From NCBI RefSeq assembly GCF_963855985.1, contig NC_087096.1:6386001-6450000 (forward strand): DNA of 64,000 nt. The letters are read 5' to 3'. The DNA comes from Ostrinia nubilalis (Eukaryota > Arthropoda > Insecta > Lepidoptera > Crambidae). The position numbers and the translations under genes are program-made. This document shows, one piece after another, positions 33,518-46,900 of the stretch (positions are counted from its first letter, which is position 1; each line of letters begins with the position of its first letter). Below the pieces are notes generated by a model. The model made no database searches and was not told the origin of the DNA. It was given only the letters and a program-made list of their open reading frames with translations.

Positions 33518-33877
33518 TATTTTGGTTCACCATGATTTTTTTAATTAATTAATATAGATTTTGACGATTGTTACATTACAAAAGTATTGCTTATTTAAGT
33601 TTGTATTACATTAAATCATAATGTTTTTTCCTATTTTCTTTTATTTTTTTCTATTTTCATCGACTATTAAAAGTTTTATTATGTGTATTTCCCTAATGCT
33701 AAATTTCATAAATCCGAAAGTACCTAACTTTATTTTATTTATTTACTACGTTCATTGAAAAAATAATAATCACTTGATATTGATAATGATAATAATAATG
33801 ATTACTAACATTAGCATTTAAGGTGTGTTTACTAACCACACTATGAACTATGAGTTGTTCGAAATAAAAACTTTTTA

Positions 33878-33905
33878 TTTATTTATTTATTTATTTATTT
33901 ATTTG
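33878..33905. repeat. (TTTA)n microsatellite
   Basis: About seven uninterrupted ATTT units within the centre of the foldback element. Confidence 0.9.
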
Positions 33906-33990
33906 AATAATTATAATATGATTAGTTACCTAATTGACGAAGTATCGGCTTAGTGAATCGTTCGTAGGCGAAATATCTAATGACGAACTG

Positions 33991-34190
33991 TACCTCTATT
34001 ACGAAAAACTTTCGAGTTCGTTTCGTTGCGTATTCAAAGTGTCATCGAAAAATTTTGTATGAAAAATTAAACAGCGCCCCCTAGGGCGGCTATAATATAG
34101 GGGGCGCTGTTTAATTTTTCATACAAAATTTTTCGATGGCACTTTGAATACGCAACGAAACGAACTCGAAAGTTTTTCGTAATAGAGGTA
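33991..34190. mobile_element. 200-bp palindromic MITE inserted in the foldback arm
   Basis: TACCTCTATTACGAAAAACT ... AGTTTTTCGTAATAGAGGTA, arms of about 88 bp around a short centre (CTAGGGCGGCTATAATATA). Comparison with the intact left arm shows the unoccupied site as GAACTGTGCTG. The insertion is therefore flanked by a duplicated CTG (or ACTGT, depending on where the end is drawn). Confidence 0.88.
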
Positions 34191-34311
34191 CTGTGCTGTC
34201 GACGAATCGTACGCTGGTGAAAGGTTCTGTTGGCGAAGCGGCGATATGCGAAATGTTGTGTCGGCGGGCAGTCATGTGAAGAAACGAATGTCGGCGACCA
34301 GTTCCAGACTC

Positions 34312-36229
34312 CTACAATCCGTAGAGTTATTGGATAGAGAACGTGATATTTATTTATTTTGAAACTCGACAGCTTTGTCGATAATTTACATGTTACAGAA
34401 TGGTACATTCCAAAACTCTAGCCAATTACAGAGTCTCACAGCTAATTTAAGTGTGTAAGAACAACAGAATAAATGATCTAGTTTATTATTTTAGGTTTCA
34501 AAAATACACAACAATGCAAATCATAAAAACAAAATACTGGCGCTTGGCGAGGATAGATAGTTTCTAGACAACAGGGAAAATCCTACAACTTGGAGATTCC
34601 CTCACTAAACTTTATAGTAGAAGTCATACGCACAACGTGGACAGATCGAAATTGATATCTAACGTCGTTAACCTAAAAAGGGTACTTTAAAATGGATGAG
34701 TAGGTATTTCAGAGACACGAGTGCAAGGACTTTACCTGTCACTTATCTTGTAAGTTGCATGTCCTGTATAATTAACACAGATACAATTAAATATCTAGTT
34801 TATTCCTCTATTTCAGCCGTTGTCTCCTAAAGAAGGAAAAGGGCAAACTTCAACTTAAGATAACATGGTTAATAGTAGAGGTGTAGTTATTAGAAGCACT
34901 AATATCCCGGTTAATGCCTGTGCCTTGTGTTAGAAATGTGTATCTTTTGTTCGTTGTTTTTTGTGTTTAGTGCCTTGAGAAGCATCTCTCAAATTGTAAT
35001 TAAAGTCTCTGGCACTTTCAGTAGCACGTGGCTTCGGCTAGATTAGACATCAGGTATTATGTTTTGTTCTACCAGACCATTTAGATAGCGGAATCAAGTT
35101 TTGAATGCGCTCACGTGCAGTAGGTATTGTGTATTTACATTTAGATTAAAATAAGCCAGTGCTCTTGCGAGCTAAAATAAGTATAATATAATATACTTGC
35201 TATACTTCTTCAAGCAAAATAACTCCTTGGCCAGACAAGATAACAAATTAATTTTAAATTGTTTTCCTTATAACGTTCACTTTTACTACAAATCTATAAA
35301 TGATGCTAAGATATTGGTCTCCAAATTAGGGAGGTATTTTTTGGTATTTATTTACCTCAGCCGTGGTTTAATAAGTTGAGGTAAATGACATCGTTACATG
35401 ATCGTTGGAAATCCCTAATTTATAACGAATTTGAGTACAACCAAAGAGAAAATTGACGGAAAATTTAATGTCAGTGACGTTAAAAGTAGGTATATTCTAA
35501 ACTGTATTTTTTGGGATATGCTTTTTAAAAACAGTTTTTCAATTTAATTACCGACATGTAAATATGCAACTACATTAAGTGTGTGCAATAACATTAAAAA
35601 ATAGGTAGAATAGAAAGCATGTATTTGATACAACAACAAAATAAAAAATAAATGAGAAAGTATGCATAAAGAAGATAAATAAGTACATAAAATGTGTAAT
35701 TAAATGAACAATAAATAAATAACTTTTGTCGTTAACATTTGTTTGCATGAACGTATTTATCTGTTTGTCCAATAAATAAATCATCTTAGGAATAACGAAG
35801 TCACAAGCATGAATAGAAACTACATACCATCACTAAAATGACACTAATTTCTCACGTGTAACCTTGACTATCCATACCTGATAAAATTATGTACGAATGT
35901 TATAAGAACGGTGTAGGTATAAAATTAAAATACATAAACATCGTGAAAACCCCATGTGTAGTGTAGAAATAAAAAAAAATGTTAAGGTATTAGAGCAAAA
36001 GTGAAAAGCAAGCGAACGTAATCAAAGTGCATAAAATTATTATTTTCATGGGTCTTCTGACGTCATAAGCGAATAATATTTTACGTTTGAATGGGTAATC
36101 TAGGTCGACAGTACTGAAACTTTTATCTAACGTAGGTATTCAGTGTCGGTACTTCAGAATATCACATGCATCGTATTATCTCATATTATTATCATTCAAA
36201 ATGATTCAACTAAGAGGCCTGAGAGAAAT
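34312..36229. other. spacer between SLC17 genes 1 and 2
   Basis: AT-rich. No exon or classifiable repeat seen. Confidence 0.4.
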
Positions 36230-36440
36230 CTTCATCATCATTTCAGCCATATGACGTCCACTGCTGAACATAGGCTTCACCCAATGACTTCCATGATGAC
36301 CTGTGGGCAGCGGCCTGCATCTAGCGCATCCCATCTGCCGTCAGTTCTGCGTACTTTGTGCCCTGCCAATTGCCACTTCAGCTTGCCAATCACCTCATTT
36401 CTAATTCGATCTCGTAAAGAAACACCGTTTTGTAGAGAAA
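36230..36440 (-). mobile_element. LINE 3'-end fragment
   Basis: Reads on the minus strand as IRNEVIGKLKWQLAGHKVRR, then DGRWDALDAGRCP and a mutated EAYVQQWTS region, with an ATGATGAAG tail at its 3' end (36230-36240). It extends further 5' than most copies here. Confidence 0.75.
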
Positions 36441-36585
36441 CCTTGCGTGTGAACAGTTTTCCATTTCTTTTGGCGTTATATCAAATTCTCGTGACTGACG
36501 TGACACTGCCTTATCAACACAGTTGTCCGTTTATGTTATTGACACTTTAATGCTGAATAATAAAAACAATAGCAAAGTTTTTATA

Positions 36586-37092
36586 CAGTGTGAGTCACGT
36601 TAAAGTGTACATATGAAAATAGATGAAACTAGAACCATTTTTATCGACAAAAAAGAGGTCAAAAAATTTTTGAGATTTTTTTTAAATTTTTTATAGAATT
36701 TTTTTTCTTCCAAATACTTATTGTAAAGAAAACGTAATAACTATTAAACTATATCCTGATAAAAAAAAACAGTAATAATGCTAAATAACAGGCGATACTA
36801 AAAAAATACACAAAATACACAAAAAAGGCCAACAAATAATAAAAAATGATACTTTTTGAAAAAAATCTGCTTTTAAATTCTGTGTTTTCTTGGTTATTTG
36901 ATAAATTTCTCCAAAAAATGCCCCTATAACCGGTGGTTTTTATTACTTTGTATTATTCTCTATCGTATTACCTTCGTAAAACCTAAAATCGCATGTCTAT
37001 CCCTATCACAACGTTTGCAATGATCGTTTGAACTGTTTGAACGGTCTAGTTTCATCTATTTTCATATGTACACTTTAACGTGACTCACACTG
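36586..37092. mobile_element. MITE with TA target duplication and CAGTGTGAG ends (507 bp)
   Basis: TA flanks at 36584-36585 and 37093-37094. Long terminal inverted repeats of nearly 50 bp start CAGTGTGAGTCACGTTAAAG and run through ATGAAAATAGATGAAACTAG. Interior A/T-rich without ORF. TA duplication suggests a Tc1/mariner-superfamily origin. Confidence 0.85.
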
Positions 37093-37257
37093 TATACCTA
37101 AAGGATTTGGTCAACTCTGGCGAACTTAAAAAGCGAAATAGTCGAAATGCACTTTTACTTATTAAACGTAAATTATTCAAGTAACCTTCGTAACTTTTTT
37201 GTTACTTACATTCTTAGTGTAATACCTACCTACCTAATAAAGATATCTATCGCCCAT

Positions 37258-37396
37258 ATTCACAAACGACGCTTGCTTAAGTGAAGCAGCAAATCGAACG
37301 CACAGCATTGAATAGAGCTCTGTGATTGGTTCATGTGTCACCCTGTGTGTCCTCGCGCACTGTGAGACCTCATAGTAATGTTTATGAATACGGGCG
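37258..37396. mobile_element. MITE with CGCCC(G/A)TATTCA ends
   Basis: Left CGCCCATATTCACAAAC pairs with right GTTTATGAATACGGGCG. The interior is shared with the copy at 27280-27366. Confidence 0.7.
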
Positions 37397-37721
37397 GTGT
37401 ATCTCTACTTAAAGTTTAACTAAATAAACTTTTAGTAAAGACACCACAGGGTGTCTTTGAATGTATTTTGAATGGAATATTTTCTTTAGATACGAGTACC
37501 TAATGATAAAATTGACATAAAGTGGTTTCATTGTTTTATCTATCTAATTTTATCTCGAGAAAAACCAACAGTTGCTTGACATGCGATGGCACAACAGATA
37601 AATACTATTTAGAAATCTGAGGTGAAAAACATTAAAGTACATAATTTATGTATTGTGCCGAACTGTACACATGACTATTAAAACTGAAGAACTGTAAAAA
37701 GAACAAATTTTACCTACTCCA

Positions 37722-37905
37722 TGTTCGTTCGTTCGTTTCAGTCAAATGACGTCCACTGCTGAACAAAGGCCTCCTCCAAGGTATTCCACAATGCACGGTC
37801 CTGCGCTGCCCGCATCCAGGCTCTTCCCGCGACCTTTACTAGATCGTCGGTCCACCTAGTAGGAGGCCTGCCCACGCTACATCTTCCAGCTAGAACTACT
37901 CCATG
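37722..37905 (-). mobile_element. LINE 3'-end fragment
   Basis: The minus strand decodes WTDDLVKVAGRAWMRAAQDR, then ALWNTLEEAFVQQWTSFD and a stop. This is the best-preserved coding tail of this family here. It is followed by a (GAAC)n simple-repeat tail at 37722-37736. Confidence 0.82.
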
Positions 37906-38519
37906 TAGAACAAAATTATTGTTTTGGTTTATAGTGTCGATTTATACATGTACGTAATCGCACAAATCCTAAATATTTTCCTGTATTATTTATTGGTGCA
38001 AATCCGTATGTAAATTGGAATTGGCATATTATTATTATGCAATTTGTTTAAAATCGTCTTCTTGTAGAAAAAAATGCTTTTAAAGACTTCTTAAGAGCAA
38101 CCTTTTATCATTATTTATTTCTTTCTTTTTGTATGATGTGAACGTCATAACATAAAAAAATTAGAACTTAAAATTAGTACCTTACCTACCAAAATCAGAA
38201 AACCGTGCGAATAAATCCGTATTAAGGATATTAATTTGATATTGGGTAAAGGTTGTTATTATGATTGAGGCCAGTGCCGGATTAAGCCAGCGCGGGGCCT
38301 GTAGCAAATTTCTATCAAGGGGCCCTTGGTTTGCTTTAGGTTCTCAAGTTTAGGGTATTAAATGAAACAAAACTGTTACAAATGAACTTTTCTTGATTTA
38401 ATGTGTGCAAATTTTGTGAGATAACACTTTCAATATCAACTTCTTTAAGCAAATCATGCTCTATACTCAACAAAGTAAGATGATTAAGACGTTCTTGTCC
38501 CATCGTGTTCCTTAATTCA

Positions 38520-39553
38520 TCTATCTACAGGGTGGATGGAAACGATAAGTGATCTCACGCGATTATTTCTAAACTATACAAGATATCGAAAAACTGGTTA
38601 CTGATCCTGAAAGTGCTTCACGAGCTCTTTCCAATAGTATAAGTAATAGGTTACAGAATTAACTGGATCTATCCGAAAATTAATTTTTTTCAGCCACACA
38701 ATATTAGAAGTGTTAATTTTTTTAATAAATAATAAACACTTAAATTGAACTCGTAAATTGCATTCTAATTTACAATTAATCATGGAAAATATTGGTTTTA
38801 GGCTTTACTTGCTATAATTTATCAAGACATGAGTGCCATGACTGTGGCAGTACTAAATGTATGGAAGCTGGAAACATTGAATTTTCGGATAGATCCAGTT
38901 TATTTTGTATCTTGTTATTGGTACCGTTGGATAGAGCTCGTGAAGCACTTTCAGGATCAGTAACCAATTTTTAGATATCTTGTATAGTTTAGAAATAATC
39001 GAGTGAGATCACTTATCGTTTCCACCCTGTATATTCTTACTTATAATAAATCTGTAGAGAGGTCAATTCTGTACATGAAATATATTTTCAAAATAACTAT
39101 CAGGGGGTGATTAGTGATCGATACTGATGCCAAAAATGCAATCAGTAAAATTTTTGTCTGTCTGTCTGTATGTTCCTTATAGAAACAAAAACTGCTCGAC
39201 GGATTTTAACGAAAATTGATACAATTATTCTTCATACTCCTGGGCAGGTTATGAAGAATGTTAGTAAACTTAAAGCTTAGTTACAACAAGGAATTTCCGA
39301 AATTCCCACGGGAACGGGAATTAGCAGGAAAATCCTTTTGTATGAAAAATCTAAACCGCTTAAGTTAGACGCTTGAAATATGGTATGTACCTTAGTAAAC
39401 TTAAAGCTTAGTTACAACAGGATATTGCAAAATTCCCACGGGAAAGGGAGTTAGCGGGAAAAAATCTAAACCGCGTAGATGAAAAAATCTAAACCGCGTA
39501 GATGAAGGGAGTAAAACGGGATCCACGCGTACGAAGTCGCGGGCGGCCGCTAG
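38520..39553 (+). mobile_element. Helitron-like element interrupted by a MITE
   Basis: Starts A|TCTAT at 38520 and ends GCGGCCGCTAG|T at 39553. The 5' end is split seven bases in by the MITE at 38528-39029. After the MITE the sequence resumes ACTTATAATAAATCTGTAG, as in the uninterrupted copy at 51290. The interior has the TTCCCACGGGAAC-type repeat twice. Confidence 0.82.
38528..39029. mobile_element. MITE with TA target duplication and CAGGGTGG ends (502 bp)
   Basis: TA at 38526-38527 and 39030-39031. Long terminal inverted repeats of over 100 bp share GAAACGATAAGTGATCTCAC, TATACAAGATATC and CTGATCCTGAAAGTGCTTCA. Nested in the Helitron-like element. Confidence 0.88.
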
Positions 39554-39559
39554 TTTTTA

Positions 39560-40361
39560 ATACGTTTTAATGTTGAAAAAGAACGTCCGCCACTGCAGTC
39601 GCGAAGCACTAGTCGCTTGCATGCGTTACATGTAATTGTCATTATTCCCGTTTCTAACTTATTCATCGTTGAAACTATCTAACTTAATCTTTTTTTATTT
39701 CGGTCAGACAGGCGTTGGAGCGCGGGGCCCCCAAATTCGCGGGGCCCGTAGCATTTGCTACTCTTGCTACGTGGCTAATCCGGCACTGATTGAGGCTTGG
39801 TTAATGGTTATTAATCAATGTTAAATAAATTAAAAACCTTTGTCTGCGATACATTTACCATGTCTAGATGAAATAGAATTGAAAAATAATAACATTCAAT
39901 AATGCCTAATCGCTAAGTATGTAAGAAAGTAAGAATAGCGCAGATTGCCTACAATTTAATATACCTAATAGGGAAATAAAAATAAGGAAAACTATGTAAA
40001 GTTTGTCTGCAGGGTTACAGTTGTGGGTGAAATAAGTTTAAGATAAGGAAGCGACGTTCAGTGCAATTTTTTTTCTCCGTAACAGACTGATTACTTTGCT
40101 AATCGAGTGGAAATTACGTAGGCTCTTTTTGTAACAATTTAACTGAAGAAATGATAATTGAAATTTTTCATAAGCTAATTATGGTATTGAGAAAAGTTTT
40201 TTTTTTGGTATGAAATATGGTGATATTTACAGCGTTTGTTGTAAGTTATTTATTAATAACTAATAAACCAATAAACTTATAAGCCCAGTTAATTAAAAAT
40301 ATAGGTATCATTGAACCCAAATTAAATGAACTATGAGTTAACCAATACACTTTAACTCTTT
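39560..40361. other. spacer
   Basis: Non-coding and AT-rich. Nothing supported beyond the end of the Helitron-like element. Confidence 0.4.
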
Positions 40362-40581
40362 GGGCCCAGTTTTTTGATTCTTAGTTAAAATAACTAATTG
40401 TCAAATTTTGCTACTAATGGTTAATTATTAACAAAATGTAAACAAATAGTTAAAAAATGTACTGAAAGCCAAGCTAACCATTGTTCGAAAAACATTTTTT
40501 TCTGTTATTTAACCACTTGTCATTTGACATCTGTCAAATTTGACCATTGGTTATTTTAACTACGAATCAAAAAACCGGGCC
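40362..40581. mobile_element. MITE with GGGCCC/GGGCC ends (220 bp)
   Basis: GGGCCCAGTTTTTTGATTC pairs with GAATCAAAAAACCGGGCC, and TTAGTTAAAATAAC pairs with GTTATTTTAACTA inside. The right side is followed by TAA; the left flank is TTT, so the duplication is not clear. Confidence 0.7.
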
Positions 40582-40619
40582 TAAATCATGATTTAAATGA
40601 AAGTCACTAGTCACGTGGA

Positions 40620-40742
40620 ACCCGAAAATTAAAAGTTATGGTCTTAACAGTGACACCACAAAGATCCAGACCAGATCGGAAATCGAATCCGTGACTCTAG
40701 CACTACGCGATTAACCGTGCCACTACGCTGCGTATTGTATAT
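40620..40742 (-). mobile_element. possible tRNA-derived SINE, degraded
   Basis: The minus strand reads TAGTGGCACGG ... TAGAGTCACGGATTCGATTTCC, spaced like A and B boxes but with mismatches. It lies about 240 bp upstream of the SLC17 gene 2 start. Confidence 0.4.
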
Positions 40743-40988
40743 CCTCGGATGTCCATCCAATCCATGACCTTCGATGACCCGGTAGTCACTAAAAGCGTGG
40801 CGAAAACTGCTTTTCCTGATTTTAGTATCGCACCGCGACAGCGAGCGTACTCTGTGATGAGCCGCGGTCCGGCCTGACACGACGTGGTGCGAAATTAAAT
40901 GAACGCGACTTTGAAAATACGCGGTCAGATGTGATTTTGTTTTAGAGTATTCACTCAAGTTGTTTTTTTGTGTTATAGACACGGCACA

Positions 40989-43900
40989 ATGTTGACGGGA
41001 TGGAGGCTTACTTTATCGAAATGTAAGTATAATTTGTGTTATTTTAATTAATGTAATTAGAAACCAGTTTTAATTGGAAAAATATTTTTTTGATAATATA
41101 TAAATTATGCAAGAAACAACACGTAATAATTTTTACGAATAGCAGTAAGTAGGTACTTATATAAAATTAAAAGCTTAAGCCAGCTAATTTATAAATTATC
41201 CTATTAAAATATTATAACTTTATTTCTGATACTATAACATGATTAATATCTTACTTGATCGCATTGCAAATTAGTATGCTAAAACATTATTTTTAGCAAA
41301 AAATATAATAGCATCTTGCAAATCAAATCAATAATAATCATAATATGGTCAACTTTTGAGAATTGGAAATCTCTACAACAAATAAGTAACTAGGTACTTC
41401 TAATTCACTGCACTAATTTGTCCGTACATATATTTTAACGTGTGCTTCTATTTTTTAGTTAGCTCTAATATTCTTAGGTTAATGACAATACATTATTAAC
41501 AAAGTTCAACGCCATCTAATGTCGATTTTCAACTACGTAGTACAATGACATTTTGAAAATTTGATAAGAAAATCAAACTCTTTATTTTTACAATAGGTTA
41601 ATTTAACATTAATTTGCATAAAGCCTTATAAACAAAGAAATTCTTCTTTTAAACATATCACGTCAGTTTGTAATTATGTAACATTAATTAGCTCTACTTA
41701 TTATTGAACAGATGTTTTTTGAGTAGTATTACTAGTGTTTTGAGGTAGAATTTACATTGATATTTTAATATTATTTTACTAGTATACCTATGCCATAGTA
41801 AACTAACATTTAGTTGCTAATTTTATCACTTAGGTCTACTAGAACTAGAAGTACCTAAACTTTATCCCCTGGGAAGTGCGTTTTCTCGAGATAAGAAATC
41901 AATCAATTTGATTTATCATGTATCGGTTTAGATGAATGATGACGGAACTGACAGTTGATGCGTAATTTAGCTTACAAGTTTTTATTTTATTATTCACCTA
42001 TAAAGTATAAGGACTACAAAATAAATATAAATTTTAAGGTTATAAGGTTAAGGACAAAAACATTGTTTTGACAATATATTTTACTAAAAATTAATAAACT
42101 CCGAAACTGTTTTCTGTAAAAATGTTTTAATGTATTATTTATCGAAAGAGTTATTCGTTTCCTAACAACCGAATTGAGAACCTCCTCCTTTTGTTGAAGT
42201 CGGTTAATTAACGCGAGATACTATGAATTTAATTTAATTAGTTTAAGTTTTTTTTTAAACTCAACATTGTTTTTTTAAGTTTTTGTTTACTTGTTCTTTT
42301 CACCCTGTAAAACAGTAACGATTGAACTATATTTTTTACATTTTATTCTATTACCTTTCAGTTTTCATAATACCCCAGCGGTATGTCATGGCAGTGATGT
42401 CCCTGTTGGCCGTGGCCAACGCGTACACCATGAGAGTGTGCCTTAATTTGGCCATCACCCAGATGGTCAAAAAAGGCAACTCGGAGTCGGGACATTATGA
42501 CCCTTATGCCTGCCCTGACGCGAGTATAGTGAGCAACACTACGAAACATATTGTTTGGAGGGATGAAGTGAGTGTGCTACTTTATGTTTAAGGAAACCAA
42601 TAATTTAGTTGAAAAAAATAATATGACTCATAAAAATAAACTTAATTTCTAAATTTACGAAAATGAGAAAAACTTTAGCGTACTAATGTATAAGACATTA
42701 GTACGCTATATAGGTATAGTACGAGCACGAGTACCTAAAATAAAATATACTCGTAGTAAGTGGTAGGTATAAAATAACTGAGAGATTACTCTACCCGCTA
42801 CTACTGATACAGGAATAAAGATTTAATTCACAACAAACAAACGTAAGATAATATTATGTATTTAGCGCTTAAAGTACAACATGTGCGGCACTGTTGTCGA
42901 TGGAGAATTTGTGAGTTTTATGAGAACGACTACAAGAACAATAATATTACTGAAAACTTACATAATACTGTCTTTTGATACCCCAAATTCAGAATTATTA
43001 TCTATTCAGCCAAATAACATCCACCACAGCTTGACAAAGACCTTCCCCCATGGATGTCCACAACGGCCGCATCTAGGTCCTAATCTGGCCGCATTTAGAT
43101 GCTTTTTGCGATCCTCACCAGTTCGTTGGTCTACCTAGTGGGAGACCTTTTGGAAGGCCGTGGTCGCCATTCGAGAACTTTTCTGTCTGCATTTTATAAA
43201 TATATTTTTTTCCAGACTGTTCTTTTCCAATGGAGTGAAGCAACTCAAGGTCTGATCCTGGGTTCATTTTATTATGGCTACGTCCTCACTCACATCCCTG
43301 GAGGCATGTTGGCCGAGAGGTTCGGAGGGAAGTGGGTCCTCGGGCTGGGCCTCCTCTGCACTGCCGTTTGTACCATCATTACTCCAGTCACGGTCAAACT
43401 GGGAGGAGCCCCTGCTTTGTTCATATTGAGAGTCATCGAGGGATTGGGAGAGGTAAAAGTTTACTGATTTCATTGTTTATTTTTATTTCATATACCTACT
43501 TATAACTTTAACAACACTAGAAAACTTGACTGTTTCCTTTGATTTTCCATTTCTATCATCTTATGAAACCAATGACTATAATTCCTGCGAAATCATATTT
43601 TTTGTTAACGCTTTTAACCATTGCTTTAAACGGTTTAAAATCATTAAAATAACTCTATTAAATATTTCATTTCAAGGGTCCAACGATGCCAGGTCTAATG
43701 GCCATGCTTTCCCGCTGGGCGCCTAAAGTGGAACGGGCCAGATTCGGAGCCATCGTTTTCGGAGGGGCCCAAATAGGAAACATCGCTGGCTCGTACTTCT
43801 CTGGACTGATCATGCACAATGGGAGCTGGGAGAGCGTGTTTTATATGTTTGGAGGACTGGGAATCATGTGGTTCATACTTTGGGTAAGTGATGATCAATC

Positions 43901-46900
43901 AACTTTCATGTGTCCTCAAATATTTTTACTTTTGGGTAATTTATAAACCGCTTAAGTAGCGCTTTCTATCCTCAAAGTCGGAAAGATGACCTTATAATGA
44001 TCGCAAGAAACTGTTTGATGTGCAATCCGCTTCCATGGCCAATTTGGAAATGATTAAAAATAATTCAGTTCCAAAGACGGAACACGGAATCGATAAATAA
44101 CTTTATTTTTATTTTTCTATTTACAGTGCGTCCTTTGCTACAGTACGCCCAACACCCACCCATTCATCTCTGACGCCGAGAGAAAATATTTGAACGAAAA
44201 CGTGGACTCGTTGATGGGAACCAAGAAACAGATGGACCCCATCCCATGGAAGGCCTTACTTCGGTCTGTGCCTCTTTGGGCACTGATAATTGCTGGTGTA
44301 AGTATCAAGACTAGATAAACCCAGTGTACAGAATTCAGCCTCTACCACAAAACTAAAACTTATTTTTAAGGACATAACGTTTAATTTGCAATTGGAATTC
44401 TTTATAGGCTTAGTTAAGATTTATAGAGTCGGAAGTAGTTGGTTAGAAGACGCTGCAGGATGTCCTGCCTTAATATTATAACGAGGGCATTAATAAAGAG
44501 TTTAATCAGCTCAGTTCAAACTGGAACAAATCTGCAGCTGAATAAAGGATGTGAATGCAAACTATACCCTGTATACTCTACTCCTACTTTGGGTCTTTTA
44601 AGCAATATAATTCAAATTTGGTTGCTATCAATTGAAATTAAAGTTAATGTGAAATTCAAGGAGTAAGATGCATTATTTATTTGACCGTTATGTTTTCCTT
44701 GAAAACCAAAGACTAGTAAATTTTAATCTAAAAATGCGAGAGACTGCCAGTTATAACATTTACACATGTTTTAGTTTAAACTTATCGATAAATATTGATA
44801 AAGGAAGGTATTGTTCTAACAGAACGGTAATCCTTGATAACTAAAGTACCAGGATAATGTTTAAGTGAGTAGAAAGCCCCTACTTTTACTGATAATAGAT
44901 AAAATTATAAATACAACCTAGAAAACTACCATTTTGAAGTGAAATGTAGTTGAGTTGTTTATTGTTATTTAATTTGACCGATAGCAATTTAGTCGTGTGG
45001 CCGATCCGATGTCCACTTTAACGAGACGAAAAGTCCATAAAAATAGCAAAAAAATAATAATATTCTACAGGAGTATATTCAGTTTTGACATTAAATAAGC
45101 ACCTTAGTACCTATGTATTATCTTCTATGCAGCCTTGTATAAAATTAAACAGCTGTAACTTTAATGTTACTAAACCTGCCATAAAAATTGAAAAGAGGTT
45201 TACAGACCTAAAAAAATGTACATCCATACTCAAAACCTAAAATCGCCCATGATTGGATATTACTGAAAACTATTTTCGTTCTAGTTAGATCGCATGTATT
45301 CGTATATTCTCTAGTTAGGTTATTGTTACTAAGTCCTCCAAGATTAGAACAATAGTAAGAATTAGAGTCGCTTATTAGAAGTAATAAAGAACTAATAAAT
45401 GTAAGGCCACTTTTACACAAAAACGAAACGGTGTACTCGTTTCTATGCGTTCTTATTAACGGAAAATACTAACGTGAGACGAAAATCAAAGTGCATTAAG
45501 TGGCGTAACTAGCAATGAAAAGACGGTCCAAATGTAAAAAATACAAGTATCTACCTACTTAGTACTCGTCAAATTCCGCAAACGCTACGCTTAACTAGCG
45601 CAAAAATTACTATTCGTAAGAATACGCCTCAAAAATGTGTATCCGTGAAAAACAGCGTATTTAAAAACACTATAACATTATCGTTCGTATACAGTAACAT
45701 GTTAATCTGTTGTTTTCAGATTGGCCACGATTGGGGATACTTCACCATGGTGACGGATCTCCCCAAGTACATGACAGACGTTCTCAAGTTCAACATCAAG
45801 TCTACGGGAATACTGTCAGCCCTCCCATACGTTGCCATGTGGATCGCATCTTTCTTCTTCGGTCTCCTCTGCGACTTCTGTGTCAAGAGAGGATACCACA
45901 GTATCAAGAATGCCAGGAAAATCTACACAACAATCGGTAAGTTATTTAAAGACGACACGTGAAGTAATAACTAAACATCAAATCATAATCACGAGTACCG
46001 CATTCTACATGAAATGATACATTGTATTGTGGAAAAATATGATTTACTTTGTATCATAGACCAGAATAAGTGCTTGCATAAACAAAACTATCAGAAAGCT
46101 AATAACGTTTGTTTATTTATTCTTGTTATTCATTCATGCTTTTTATTAGTACCTACTAAATTGGTTTTTCCATTTAGAAATGTTTCATCTTGTCTGATTG
46201 TTTACTAATAAAATATCTTCACATTTTTCCTTACTTACACAGCGGCCACTGGTCCTGGTATCTGCATCATTATGGCTTCCTACTCCGGCTGTGACACCAC
46301 CATGGCGGTCTTCTGGTTCGTCTTCGCCATGGTGCTCATGGGGGCGTACTACAGTGGTATGAAGATCAACCCCCTAGACATCAGTCCCAACTACTGCGGG
46401 ACAACCACTGCTATGGTCAACGGGATCGCTGCCATCTCTGGGATTATATCGCCTTACCTCATTGGACTGTTGACGCCTGATGTAAGTTCGACTTTCGAGA
46501 TAAAAAAGGCTTGTATCTGAGGCGATGATTGACTCAAAATGATTGATTGGATTTAAATGTTTAATACAAATCACGAGATTGAAATTATTCTTGAGAATCG
46601 TGTCAGGATACGGGTCTCACTAATTACTGTATTTGCATTATAGCATTTTACCTTGGATTATCTTGCATTGATTGATGTAAGGGTATCTTAGAATGCATAT
46701 TCGACTTGCCAGTCGGGGAAGTATTATGATATGGAAGTACGTGTTAAGTTCAATAACTCTGCACATTTGCACACGTGCGTTTTTATGCAAGACAATAAAA
46801 CTAGAATTGATCTTTAACCTCCTGGGGCCCGGGAATTATTTTTATCGTGAATTCATATGAAAACTATCCAAATAGTATTAATAATTGATATAATTATCTT

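Larger units (their letters stand above)
32969..34311. mobile_element. foldback element with arms of about 190 bp, nested insertions
   Basis: The left arm, 32969 to about 33160 (GAGTCTGGAACTGGTCGCCG ... TACTTCGTCAATTA), is the near-complement of 33935-33990 plus 34191-34311 (... CGGCGACCAGTTCCAGACTC). The right arm is split by a 200-bp palindromic element at 33991-34190. The 770-bp centre contains a Helitron-like remnant (about 33287-33517) and a (TTTA)n tract at about 33878-33905. No ORF of note. Confidence 0.85.

Noticed and set aside
34067..34408. 113-residue minus-strand ORF
   Set aside because: Lies in the foldback arm and the nested palindrome, with composition set by the inverted repeat and no family features.
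36143..36550. 135-residue plus-strand ORF
   Set aside because: Overlaps the minus-strand LINE 3' end, which explains the sequence.
38792..38974. 60-residue ORF
   Set aside because: Entirely within the CAGGGTGG MITE; non-coding.
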